From the NCBI RefSeq assembly GCF_000372725.1, contig NW_005200507.1, positions 339,328-403,327 on the forward strand: DNA of 64,000 nucleotides. The letters run 5' to 3'. Below the pieces are notes generated by a model. It saw only the letters and a list, made by a program, of their open reading frames with translations. It ran no database searches and was not told the DNA's origin. The DNA is from Emiliania huxleyi CCMP1516 (Eukaryota; Haptophyta; Isochrysidales; Noelaerhabdaceae). A program made the translations under genes and the position numbers. How positions within the stretch are numbered: the stretch's first letter is position 1; every line of letters begins with the position of its first letter. Positions 30,530 to 39,910 of this stretch are shown one piece after another.

Positions 30530-30592
30530 ATGGCTCTCTGGCATAGCAGCCCATAACATGTTATGGGCTGCTATGAGAGAGCCGTCCCGGGT
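30530..30592. repeat. Long inverted repeat centred at about 30557
   Basis: Arms of about 23-27 bases (GGCTCTCTGGCATAGCAGCC on the left and its near-complement on the right) around CATAACATGTTATG. One extra base breaks the symmetry. It contains the GTTATG motif found in an array at 31.0-31.2 kb. Confidence 0.8.
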
Positions 30593-30857
30593 CCACGCAC
30601 CACGGTGATATGGCCCGAGAGGCCACGCGCCGAACTGCTCGCCGCTGGAATTTTCGCTTCGCGCGCTGCCGCGCGCGCGCGAGGTTCGGCATCGATCGCC
30701 AAATGTTTTCTCTTTTGCCCTGAGCCAGCGAGTTGTATGTGTGCTCCGTCGACACAGACAGCACATAGTTGAAGCCGGGAATTCTCTTGAAGTCGGAGAC
30801 GCGCAGGTCAAATGACGAGGGCTTCTGGCTCTTGAACATCTTCATCCGGTAGGCCAT
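30561..30857 (-). CDS. Possible small or partial gene, unknown
   Basis: A 98-codon frame starting MAYRMKMFKSQKPSSFDLRVSDFKRIPGFNY. The first 50 residues have a less GC-biased, more protein-like composition than the many spurious frames. An AAGAAGAATT patch lies 55 bases upstream. The rest of the frame runs through the inverted repeat region and is Arg-rich, so either an exon ends near codon 52 or the gene is truncated. No family recognised. Confidence 0.25.
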   Translation of the reverse strand: MAYRMKMFKSQKPSSFDLRVSDFKRIPGFNYVLSVSTEHTYNSLAQGKRENIWRSMPNLARARQRAKRKFQRRAVRRVASRAISPWCVDPGRLSHSSP

Positions 30858-31008
30858 GGTCGGCTGAATGGCTGGTAGTAGCTACGCGGCGCGGGGCGGG
30901 CGCTCCAAAAGAAGAATTTTATTGTACAAACACCGGGATACGCGCGGGCGGGGCCCCTCCTTTGAAAAAATCCGTGGGACAGAAGGGTCAAATTCGGTTT
31001 TGGCCGAG

Positions 31009-31230
31009 GCATAACAGCTGTTATGAGGTTGTTATGAGGCTTGCTGGCTGTCATAACAACCACTGGGAGGTGTTATGAGTGCTATTGAGGTTAAGTTAAG
31101 ATTAAGTTATGGGGTGTTATGAGGTGTCATGCTCATGGTAGGGTGGGCATAATATGAGGTGTTATGGGGTGTTATGAGCAGCCAGCCATAACAGCCATAA
31201 CACCTGTTATGGCCGCTCCCATAACCTTGT
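31009..31230. repeat. Array of GTTATG / CATAAC motifs
   Basis: By eye, 8 GTTATG and 5 CATAAC in about 220 bases, often as GTTATGAGG or GTTATGGGG, plus three or four more around 30520-30565. The tract is much richer in A/T than its surroundings and lies 300-530 bases upstream of the methyltransferase ATG. Confidence 0.75.
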
Positions 31231-31541
31231 CTGGAATCAAGCAGGCGCGGTGCCCACTCTGTGGGCTTCGCTAGAGGTGCGGCCTATGCATATCCTCGTC
31301 CTTGAGGGGGAAGGGGAAGGGGCTGTGTGTCTGTGTATGTATGTGGGTGGGTGCTTTTAGCTTACTGGGAGACTCTCTCTCTGGGTGTATGTGTGTGTGT
31401 GCATGTGACGATCTGTCTGAGGGACGAGGCCACGACGAGGGCGGTCGGAGCGTCAGTCGATTGTCGGCCTTGCTTGAGCTGCTGACGCATTCCGTGTCGG
31501 CTGGAGGGTGTCCCTCTGTCCGCCCGGAGCGCTGCAGCCCG

Positions 31542-32747
31542 ATGGATGTTTCGGCCGAAGGCGCGACGGCGCACGGGGCCGAGACCGCCGTCTCGCCTCG
31601 CGCTACTGCAGCGTTTCTGCTTCGCTGCGCGCGCGCGCCCGACCGCTTCTTCTACCCGTGCAACGCCAAGGCGCGCGAGCCGCGGGACTGCTCGTACCGG
31701 CTGCTGAGAGCCGGCGGAGCAGGGCCGGTGACCGTATTTGTGGCGGAGTGCGCCTACGGCGAGGGCGGCACTGGGTGGCGCGTCTGGCCGTGCGCACTGC
31801 TCCTCTCCTGCTGGCTCGCCGCAAATCACGCGGCGCTCCCTCTCGCCGGCTCTCGCGCCATCGAGCTCGGCTGCGGGCTCGGGCTGCCGGCGCTGACGGC
31901 AGCCAGCCTCGGCGCCGGCGACGTGCGCATCACCGACTGCCTTCCCAAGCTGCTGCGCACCGTCCGCCGCAGCGCCGCCCGCGCCGCGCGGCCGCACCTC
32001 GTCGCGGCGGCGCTGCTCGACTGGGACCACGTGGCGGCGCCCGACGAGGCCGAGGTGTACTCAACGGAGCAAGGCGTCAAGGCGGCGCAGCGGAAGGAGG
32101 CCGGGCCGGGCGGCGGCGGCGGCGAGGATGCGTGCGGCGTCGCGCCTCTCCCCGCCGGCGACCGCTTCGACCTCCTCCTCGCCTCGGACGTGGTCTACTC
32201 CCTCTCGCACGCGAGGCGAGTCCGCCCAGCAGCTGCCCGACGCGCTGCAGCGGGCGGCCGCTCAGTCAGGAAACCCGTTTGGCCGTGAACCGATAGGCAG
32301 TTGCCCGCCGTGCTGGAGCGGGCGGCCGCGCCGAGTCGCGCGCTCGCCTGCCTGATGGTGCCTGTCCGCTCGGAGGCGCACACGCGCCGCTTCCTGGACG
32401 AGCTTGCGGCGGTAGGCTTCCGCGTCAGGCTCGCGCGCGTCTCTGCCCGCTGGGTGGAGGCGGTGGTGGCGGTCCAGCTGGAGCGGGAGGGGGAGGGGGA
32501 GGGGGAGGGCGGCTGGTCGGAGTGCGCCGCCGCCAGCGGGAGGCCCTTTTACCACCACCGCGCCAGTGGCCGCTCGGTGTGGCACCGTCCCGCGGAGATG
32601 GACTACGCAGCCCTGCTGGCGCGCGCGCAGCCAGACACGCGCGCCGACGAGGTATACCGGGCGGATACGCGCCTCACAGAGGGCGAGATCCTCTTCGTCG
32701 AGGCAGCAAGGGGAGAGCCACCGCTTGTCCCTGCCGACACCGGTTAA
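31542..32747 (+). CDS. METTL21/FAM86-like protein methyltransferase fused to a WW-like domain
   Basis: Exons 31542-32215 and 32297-32747 give 374 residues. The first exon has the class I methyltransferase core: VWPCALLLSCWL, motif I ELGCGLGLPALTAA (about 108-120), acidic ITDC, and the family-typical LLLASDVVYS near its end. Exon 2 continues QLPAVLERAAAPSRALACLMVPVR, matching the strands after motif IV. About residues 296-325 read WSECAAASGRPFYHHRASGRSVWHRP, a plausible WW domain with two Trp and the closing Pro. Likely a protein-lysine methyltransferase; substrate unknown. The 81-nt intron is GC-AG and contains a 33-base near-copy of the exon 2 start. Confidence 0.8.
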
Positions 32748-33280
32748 TTAGAGCAATTCCGTATTATTGCACTAGGACTAAAGCCGTCGTAGCGCCTCTC
32801 GGCGTAGCGGCGCTCTTAGTACTTAGAGTCTTTTCCCGGGCGCGGCGCCGCGGCGTGTGTGCGGTGTGTCGCCCCCCGGGGGACGCCGGAGCCCTTCTCC
32901 CGGTCCCGGCTGCGGCTCCCGGTCCCGCCCGCGGACGCGGACCCCGCACTGCGGCGCACACGCGCGCGACCGCGGTCGACCTCGACACACGCTCTGTCGT
33001 TTTACGTTTAAAGCTTTATTTTCCGTGTCACACGCTTGTCGCTTCCGACTCGGCATCGTCGACAAATGTCTTCCCACAGCACACACTCGGTATCTTGCAA
33101 GTTCCTTGAAGCCACAGCAGCGGGCTGCAACTGGCAACTCGCCGCATCGCCATCGGTACACAGAGCTCAGAGGAGAGAGGAGAGTCGAGAGAGAGATTCG
33201 CCACGGCCCACGCCCCACGCGCCCCAGGTCTAGAGCAACCTCGAAGGCGCACGCCGTTTGCCTGCCGTTCCCAGACCGCC
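32748..33280. other. Intergenic region between convergent genes
   Basis: Convergent 3' ends of the methyltransferase (+) and Vid27 (-). No gene or named repeat seen. Confidence 0.5.
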
Positions 33281-34384
33281 CTAGATGTGCAGCGCCCTCA
33301 CGATCTCGCCCTCCAGGGCGACGATGTCCTTGTCGTTGCCGACGGTCATGTGCCGGTTTACTCTCGCGCTCATCTCGGTCGTAGCCCCGTCGAGGGAAGC
33401 GGCGCCCTCGCCCTCGCTCAGCGCCTCCCACGCGCTCCGCGCGTCGCGCACACTCCACCGCACCTGCAGCCGCCCGCGGTACGAGATGATCTCGCGCTCG
33501 TACAGCCCGTGCTCGTCGCGGTGCGTCGTCGCGTCGAACTTGCTCGAGCCCCACAGCGCGAGCTCCTCGCCGTCGTCAGGCCCGTACTTGGCCTCGTCCG
33601 CCTCGGACATGCGCAGCCTGAGGACGACCGGCTTGGGCTCGTTCGTCCCCTTTGCCCAGTGGCCCGAGTTGACGCACGTGAACAGGACAAACTCCGCCGT
33701 CGTCCACACGATCATCGTGCCGTCTGCCGCGACGTCGACCGACGTGACCGCTCCAACCTTGTGCGAGTCGATGACACAGGAGGCGTTCTCGGACTGCATG
33801 ATGTAGTCGTACAGCGCGACAGCCCCGTCCGTGCGGCCCAGCACCAGGTAGCCGCCCTTGGTCTGCGCGTGGGCGCTGAAGGTGTACGACTTGTACTTGC
33901 GGCTCGAGTCTGCGCTAATCACATACTGCTCGACATTCTCGCCGGCGCGCGCGTCGTGGCTCATGGCGAAGACAGTCTGCCCGCCGTCGCCCAGCCCGAA
34001 CATCTGGTACTCGTTCGTCTGCCTGTACTGCTCGAACTTTTGCTGCGGCGTGATGGAGTCCACCTTGAGGTTCCAGTTTGCGCGCTGCCGCCGCAGCGAC
34101 AGCTCTGACTTGGTGGCGCCGGTCTCGGTGTCCATCAAGAGCACCGAGGTGGGCTTGTCCATAGATGTGAGCAGCATGTCGTTGCACTGGTTCCACGTCT
34201 GCACCATCCCGACCGCCTGCTCCTCGCCATCGAAATCAAAAACCTTGTGCGAGCCGATTGGCGTGCCGCCGTCGTCGCCTTTGAAGAAGCTGATGGTCTT
34301 CTTCGAGCCCTGGGAGAGCGCAGCCATGCTCTCCAGACCGGCGCCGCCGCGCGGGCCCGCGTCGAGGATCTGAGGCGACTGCAT
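33281..34384 (-). CDS. Vid27-like protein (C-terminal beta-propeller region)
   Basis: A 367-residue single-exon protein resembling the conserved C-terminal domain of Vid27, linked in yeast to vacuolar import and degradation. Recognisable elements: CNDMLLTSMDKPTSVLLMDTETG, a Kxxq stretch (ITPQQKFEQYRQTNEYQMFGLGDGG), VFAMSHDAR, the KYKSYTFSAHAQTKGGYLVLGRTDGAVALYD block, and VGAVTSVDVAADGTMIVWTT. The N-terminal PH-like part of fungal Vid27 is missing, as in plant homologues. Start is the ATG at 34384; a second ATG at 34327 also precedes the conserved part. The DIRS-like element begins about 120 bases upstream. Confidence 0.82.
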   Translation of the reverse strand: MQSPQILDAGPRGGAGLESMAALSQGSKKTISFFKGDDGGTPIGSHKVFDFDGEEQAVGMVQTWNQCNDMLLTSMDKPTSVLLMDTETGATKSELSLRRQRANWNLKVDSITPQQKFEQYRQTNEYQMFGLGDGGQTVFAMSHDARAGENVEQYVISADSSRKYKSYTFSAHAQTKGGYLVLGRTDGAVALYDYIMQSENASCVIDSHKVGAVTSVDVAADGTMIVWTTAEFVLFTCVNSGHWAKGTNEPKPVVLRLRMSEADEAKYGPDDGEELALWGSSKFDATTHRDEHGLYEREIISYRGRLQVRWSVRDARSAWEALSEGEGAASLDGATTEMSARVNRHMTVGNDKDIVALEGEIVRALHI

Positions 34385-34522
34385 CGCACGCCCGCGGAGT
34401 GGAGTGGAGGACTGGACCGGACACGCCCGTCTCGCTCAAGCAGACGGAGGCAAAAAATTTTTTTCACCCCGCCACTTTTTCGGCAGGAGCCCACCTCTCC
34501 TTCCCTCCGTGCGCCCAACGAT

Positions 34523-35850
34523 ATGGGCAAATCCGCGCCAAAGCGCGCTTCCGACGCTGACCAAGACGTACGGCCCGCACGCAGAGGCAAAGGATGGCTC
34601 TGGGCCGGAGCCCCCTCCCTCGGGGGCTGGCGGGGGCACCGACGGGGCCCCAGCCGCGCCTCCCGCTCCTGTGGACTCGGCCGAGGAGCTACGAGTGCTT
34701 CGCAAGCGGCTCGAGCGGCTCGAGGCTCAAGCCGCACAGCCCGTCGCACAGCCCGACGGGGAGGACCCCCCACCGGGAGGCGGCGGTGGCGGCGGCGACG
34801 GCGGCGGAGCGGGCGGCAAGGCGGCCAAGGACCGCGAGCGGGTGCGCCCCGACCCTCCCACCCCCCCAGACTCCGACGCCGACTCGTCGGAGGACGACGT
34901 GGGCGGCGGTGGTCACCGCGGCCCCCCCCGCCTCGGCGGCGGCGTCGGTCGCGACGATGCTGTCGGCGAGCTGTTCGGCGGCCACAAGCTTGCCTGCGAC
35001 TACGACAGCGACAAACCCTTCGAGCGGAAGCGCGGACTGCAGCTGCGGACCTCGCACTACGCACCAGCGGCGGCGGGCGACACCGTGCACGCAGAGCTGC
35101 ACCGCAAGCTCGCGGCCGCGAACCAAGCAACGAGAGGTGTGCACCCTCCTTCCCTCCCTCTCGTACATGTACGACCTGCACACGCACCTCGAGCGGCTCG
35201 AGGTCGCGATTGGCGACGAGCGAGATGATCCCGGAGATGCCCGCAGGGCGCTGCGGCTCGTGCACGAGCAGGTGTGAGCGGCGCGCCTGCAAGCCGGGTC
35301 CATACTCGCCTTCGGCCAGGAGCGCCTCGACGAGCTCGAGTCCGTCGGGAAGGGCGCCCTTGAGGCGGCCGAGTTCGACCCGCTCTACGGCAATGAGCGG
35401 TCGCAGAGCGGCGCCCGCTCCCTGCTCGGACAGCGGCTCCACGAGTCCCGCGTGTCCCGCCGCCACACCCGCCTCGGCAGCGCGGTCGCCTCCGCCGACA
35501 TTGCCCGGCTCAAGCCCAAGCCCCCCGGCGCGTCCAAGCGGCTCGGCCGCCTGGGCGGCGGCGGCGGCGGTGACGGTGGCGGAGGTGGGCGCGACAGTAG
35601 CGGCAGCAGCCGGTGGGGCGGCGGCGACAGCGGCGGCAACGGCGGCGGCGGCGGCAACGGCGGCGGCGGCGACCGCCGCAGCGGCGACGTCGCTGCGGGG
35701 CGGGAGCGGCCAGCGCGGCGGTGGCCAGCGCGATGGCGACGCCCGTGGCCAGCGCGATGGCGGGGTTTCCGGACGCGGCGGCGGCCGCCGGGGCGGCGGC
35801 CGCGGCGGAGGTGGCAGCGCTCGCGGCGGCGAGCGCGGCTAGGAGGCCCG
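34523..35850 (+). pseudogene. Gag-like region of the DIRS-like element
   Basis: Frames with acidic/Gly-rich low complexity, an ELRVLRKRLERLEAQ coiled coil, HKLACDYDSDKPFERKRG, then GSILAFGQERLDELESVGKG...EFDPLYGNE and an RGG-like tail. Two frame changes occur (around 35140 and 35275); one could be an intron rather than damage. Assignment as Gag rests on position before RT. Confidence 0.45.
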
Positions 35851-35879
35851 CGGCGCCTCTGGCTGGCAGCCAGGGCGTG

Positions 35880-36780
35880 GACGCGACCTCCTCTTCGCCA
35901 GGCCCCCGAGAGCTGACCGGCTCGGGGGTTCCACCAGGTCTCAAGACACACCGCGATCGGGTCCGCTCGAGGCTCTCCGCCTGGCGGGACATCGGCGCGA
36001 GCCGGCAGACGCTGCGCTGGCTCGGCGAGGGCGTGCGCGTGCCGTGGAACGAGAGGGGACCACCTCTCCCGTTCCACCACGGTGTGGGCAGCTTCTCGCC
36101 GGACGAGCGAGCGTGGCTGACGCAGGAACGCGATCGCTGTCTCGGCACAGGCGCGTGGCGCCGGGCGACTCGCTGCGACTACGTCTCGCGAGCCTTCGTG
36201 GTGTGGCACAAGGGCAAGCTGCGCCTCGTGATCGACTTGCGGTGGGTGAACGAGCACGTGGAGAAGCGCAGCTGCAAGTTCGAGTCGCTGGCGACGCTAC
36301 GGCGGCTCGCGAGGCGGCACGACTTCATGTTCTCGCTCGACCTGACCGACGCCTACCACCACATCGGCGTGCACGAGTCGGACGTCGACTACTTCACCTT
36401 CGCGGTCGAGACGGAGGCCGGCGTGGAGTACTTCTCCACCCCCGCGCTCAACTTCGGCTGGACTCTCCCTCCGTGGGTCTTCACCCAGGTGCTGCGCGAT
36501 GTGGTGCGCTATCTGCGCAACCCGGATGCGGCGGCCAGGCCGCGCTACGGGCAGCGGCGGCGCCACTCGGGCGTGCACCGCGGCGTGCGGACGCTCCCGT
36601 GGCTCGACGACTTCGCTTTCTTCGTACGGGGCGTGCGGGCGGACCACCCGGAGTACGGCGCGATGCTGGAGGCGGCTCGCACCGAGAGCATGCGTGTGCG
36701 AGCCCTCTTTGGCCGGCTCGGCTTGGCCGTCTCCCCGACCAAGGGGCAGCACGATCCGTCGCAGCGGCTGGACGACACCA
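35880..36780 (+). pseudogene. Reverse transcriptase region of the DIRS-like element
   Basis: Reads LRLVIDLRWVNEHV, MFSLDLTDAYHHIGVH, YFSTPALNFGWTLPPWVFTQVL and the catalytic LPWLDDFAFF (YxDD-type box as LDD). The spacing and WVFTQVL wording match DIRS/Ngaro RTs. The frame is lost near 36777, just before the RNase H connection. Confidence 0.85.
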
Positions 36781-37525
36781 CCTTGGGCATGCCGTCGACT
36801 CGACGCGCGGCCTCTTCCTCCTCACGCCGAGGCGCGAGACGCGGCTGGCGGCGGAGGCACGCTCGCTGATCTGCCTCGCCACCAGGGAGCGACGGCTCGT
36901 GCCACCGCGGCGGCTGGCTGCCTTCGCGGGCTTGGCGCAGTCGAGCTACTTGGCGGTCCCGCTCGGCCGCTTCATGCTCCGGGCGCTGCACGACGACCTG
37001 GCGACGCGCCGAGGCTGGCGCTCGCGGGACGGCGTGCGATTGGGTCGGCAGTCTCTGGCCGATCTAGGCTGGTGGGCGGAGCTGCGCGGCTCGAAGCACG
37101 TCGGCCGAGCCATCTGGCGGCCGGCGGAGACTCGGCTGCTCCACACCGACGCCTCCGACCTCGGCTGGGGGGCGGCCGTCGACCTCGCGCAGCGCCACGC
37201 GCCGGCCCACGGCTTCTGGTCGCCGGACGAGCTCCCCTTCCACATCACGTGGAAGGAGCTCGTTGCGGTGCGGAAGGGGGTCGAGTTCTTCCTCCCGCAG
37301 CTGGCCGGGCGCCGTGTGCTGCTGCGCGAGGACAACATGGCGGTGGTCTGGATCTTGACGTCGATGGTCTCGCGGTCGCCGCAGCTGATGCACGAGCTGC
37401 GGAAGCTGTGGTACGTCCTGGACGCCCACGACATCGACTTGCGCGCCCTCTACATCCGCAGCGCGGCGAACGTGATCGCCGACCGGGCCTCTCTCGCCTC
37501 GCAGTCTCGGGCGACTACGCGCTGA
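36780..37525 (+). pseudogene. RNase H region of the DIRS-like element
   Basis: A different frame from RT. It contains the connection LGHAVDSTRGLFLLTPRR, then LLHTDASDLGWGAAVD (first Asp), an ITWKELVAV Glu, LREDNMAVVWIL (Asp) and ANVIADR (final Asp), i.e. all four metal-binding positions of RNase H. Confidence 0.85.
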
Positions 37526-38185
37526 CTCGGATCCGCTTCGAGGCGCTGCAGGCGGCCTGGGGCGAGTGCACGGTCGACGCCTTCACTTCGCCGGCGACGG
37601 CACTGCTGCCGCGCTACTGGGCGGCGGGAACGATCGCGGGCGCGGAGGCGGTCGACGCCTTCTCGCAGGAGTGGCGAGGCGAGCAGGTGTGGGCCCACCC
37701 GCCGCCCGCCTTGCTGCTGCAGCTGGTGCAGCTGCTCGAGGAGACGGGCGCCTCGGCGCACGTCTGCGCGCCGCACTGGCCAAGCGCGGCGTGGTACCCA
37801 CTGCTCCTCGAGCTCAGCTCGGAGCACGTGGTGCTGCCACCGGGCTCTCTCGAGCGCGTGGCAGCGGACGCCCCGCCGCGGCTGGCGTCGTGGCCGGTGG
37901 CAGTCTTCCGCGTCAGCGGCGCTACTCGATGAGCCTCCGCTCGGCGCGGAACTCGCCCTTCGCCAGGCTGGCATCGGAAGTCGGCGCATGGCGGGGCGGC
38001 GGCACCGCCATGCGCCTCGCGGCGTCGGCGCGGGAGGACTCCACCACCGAGGGCTACGCGCGACAATGGCGCGAGTTTGAGGGGTGGTGCGACGAGGAGG
38101 GCCTCGACCCGCTGCCCGCCACCCCGCAGATGATCTTCGCCTATGTCGGCGCGCTGGCCGTTGGCTTCGGCGCGCTCTGTACGAT
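37485..38185 (+). pseudogene. Post-RNase H region and truncated tyrosine recombinase N-terminus
   Basis: A third frame (GDYALTRIRFEALQ...CTVDAFTSPATALLPRYW...PHWPSAAWYPLLLELSSEHVVLP) matches the DIRS segment after RNase H. It stops near 37932; the next frame reads TTEGYARQWREFEGWCDEEG...PQMIFAYVGAL, the SAM-like core-binding domain of a tyrosine recombinase. No catalytic R-H-R-Y part follows. Confidence 0.7.
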
Positions 38186-38540
38186 TTCACCTTGGGGAGG
38201 GGGAGGTGAGGGGTGTGATCGTGTGAACGGGGATGTATGACTGAGAACAGGAAACCATCAAACGACAAACCGCCCACATCCTCGACACTCACCGCCGTGC
38301 GCGTAGCGCGTAGGCTACTCGAGTACTCGAGTACTTGGCCGTAGGTCGAGAGCGCGAGCGGCCGCGTTGGCTAGGCCTAGGGCCGTAGCTCTCTCTCACG
38401 CCGCGCGTAGGTACAAGGTGTAGGCTGAGCGCGGAGGCTCTTTTAGGGGCCTAGAGACACACCTCCCTCTCCCTTTCCAGTAAGCTAGAAAGACACCTAC
38501 GGTACCGGTGGGACGACTTAGCTCTGCCAACACAGCCGCG
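38186..38540. repeat. Intergenic region with partial R1 fragment
   Basis: Around 38430-38490 the sequence CTTTTAGGGGCCTAGAGACA and CCCTCTCCCTTTCCAGTAAG resembles part of R1. A short palindromic CTCGAGTACTCGAGTAC lies near 38320. No gene supported. Confidence 0.5.
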
Positions 38541-39047
38541 CTAATATGCGTTGGCCAGCGCCGGGTGGCTGCCAGAGAATCGCTCGGCGAGCGCATCCAT
38601 AGTGCGCGTGTGCGACCGCCTCGCGATCGGCACAACGATGCAGGACGAGCACGGAGGGACGTTTGTTATCTCGACTGTGTCGGTGCACACGCAGCCGCCC
38701 TCGGCCGCCTGAAACCCGTACACGTGGCTCACAGCGGTGCCCTGCGAGTTCGAGGAGAATGAGACCGTGAGATCGGCTGCCGAGGACATCATCATCGCAG
38801 CCACAGTGATCTGCGGGCAACACCGCCCAAATGGCGCCTCTGTCACATAGACTCGCCGCCGAACGACCCCACTCTCGGAGCCGAGGAGCTCTGATCGCAC
38901 GCTTTTCGCCGTGCCAAGCTCCACGAGCGACTCTGGAGATGACAAGAACTCAAATGCGACGGCAGGAGTCACTTTGAGGGCTCTGCGCAGCACATACGCA
39001 GCAACTGGACTGTCAGTGGCCCGCGTCTGCATCGTTTCCGCAGTCAT
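38541..39047 (-). CDS. Small SRPBCC/START-like fold protein, hypothetical
   Basis: 168 residues from the ATG at 39047. The pattern VTPAVAFEFLSSPESLVELGTAKSVRSELLGSESGVVRRRVYV, a Gly/Cys-rich middle, VSFSSNSQGTAVSHVYGFQAA and the C-terminal helix RTMDALAERFSGSHP resembles a ligand-binding SRPBCC helix-grip fold. The match is by shape only. It is transcribed away from the C2/LRR gene at 39170, leaving a 122-base shared promoter with an AAAATTCTTTTTCG patch. Confidence 0.55.
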   Translation of the reverse strand: MTAETMQTRATDSPVAAYVLRRALKVTPAVAFEFLSSPESLVELGTAKSVRSELLGSESGVVRRRVYVTEAPFGRCCPQITVAAMMMSSAADLTVSFSSNSQGTAVSHVYGFQAAEGGCVCTDTVEITNVPPCSSCIVVPIARRSHTRTMDALAERFSGSHPALANAY

Positions 39048-39169
39048 ACGCTGGCGATTGCCTCGCGAGCGTTTCCGCAATACGAAAATTCTTTTTCGTC
39101 TTCGTTTCATCTGGGCAACGCGCGAGCCTGTCTCAGCACCACGCTGAACCCCGCCGCGTGCGGGTGTCC
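39048..39169. promoter_or_regulatory. Compact bidirectional promoter
   Basis: The 122 bases between divergent start codons contain a single AT-rich patch (ACGAAAATTCTTTTTCGTC, about 39083-39101) that is nearly palindromic, flanked by GC-rich sequence. No TATA box is evident. Confidence 0.5.
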
Positions 39170-39910
39170 ATGGCAGCGCCGCTGCGCCTCGAGATTTCCG
39201 GCCTAACACTCTCCGAAGACTCCATCGAGGCGGGGAGAGAGGTCTGGGTCGAGGCCGAAATGCTTGGTCTGGCCACCAAGGCGCAGCTGAGCACAATGCG
39301 GCAGCCGTCCGATGCTTCCGTAGTCTTTGATTTTGCGTTCGAGGTGTCGGCTGATGCTGCGTCAGCTGCTTTGCGAGGAGCCATTGAGAGCGCAGACGAG
39401 GAAGACGCCGACGTCACCTTCACTCTCCTCTCGCCCGGTGCCAGGAAGAAGCCGAGGGAGCTCGCCAGCGGCTTCATCAACCTCAAGGGAATTCTAGAGG
39501 AGGGACGCGACTTTTTGTCCGATGTGCCACTCACAGATGGGAGCAGGGCCATCGGAACGCTCACCGGGGTCCGCTTGGTCGCAGTTGAGGCGCTCAAGGT
39601 CGCAGCTGAGGCGCTCAAGCTCTCGCTGCCAGATGCCAACGCCGCTCCTGCGGCTGGGGAGTTTATTCGCGGGGGAGAGATTGAGGAGGCCATAGCCGAG
39701 GAGGTGCACGAGGATGAGGACGCCTCTGGACACCGTGCTGGTGGGGATGAGGGGCAAGGCAGTGAGGAGGAAGCAGGCGGTGCAGGTGGGGATGAGGCTG
39801 GCGGTGCCGGCGGAGAGGAGGCTACAAAGGGCAGCGAGCCTGTCGAGACAAAGAGGGCCGTGAGAGCCGGTGACAGTGGCATGCGGAGCGGTGAGGCTTG
39901 TCGAGCTTGA
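39170..39910 (+). CDS. C2-like domain protein (RPGRIP1/NPHP4-type C2?), possibly joined to next frame
   Basis: Residues about 5-140 (LRLEISGLTLSEDSIEAGREVWVEAEMLG...VVFDFAFEV...FTLLSPGARKKPRELASGFINLKGILEEGRDF...IGTLTGVRLVAVEAL) have the strand order of C2 domains found in RPGRIP1-like ciliary proteins. A Glu/Gly-rich acidic tail follows. The next frame (from about 39870) begins VTVACGAVRLVELEPQPGG, which continues the sense of this one, so a one-base frameshift near 39870 may split a single C2-LRR gene; otherwise this protein ends at 39910. Confidence 0.5.
   Translation: MAAPLRLEISGLTLSEDSIEAGREVWVEAEMLGLATKAQLSTMRQPSDASVVFDFAFEVSADAASAALRGAIESADEEDADVTFTLLSPGARKKPRELASGFINLKGILEEGRDFLSDVPLTDGSRAIGTLTGVRLVAVEALKVAAEALKLSLPDANAAPAAGEFIRGGEIEEAIAEEVHEDEDASGHRAGGDEGQGSEEEAGGAGGDEAGGAGGEEATKGSEPVETKRAVRAGDSGMRSGEACRA

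Larger units (their letters stand above)
34500..38185 (+). mobile_element. DIRS-like (tyrosine-recombinase) retrotransposon, degenerate and 3'-truncated
   Basis: Gag-like, RT, RNase H and the start of a tyrosine recombinase follow one another on the plus strand, the DIRS order. Frameshifts separate the parts (near 36777 and 37485), the recombinase stops after its core-binding domain, and no protease, integrase or LTR is seen. The flanks lack obvious split direct or inverted terminal repeats, so the true ends are uncertain. Confidence 0.8.

Noticed and set aside
38541..39296. Longer N-terminus for the SRPBCC-like protein
   Set aside because: It would overlap the divergent gene's start and pass through the AT-rich shared promoter; the ATG at 39047 is more plausible.
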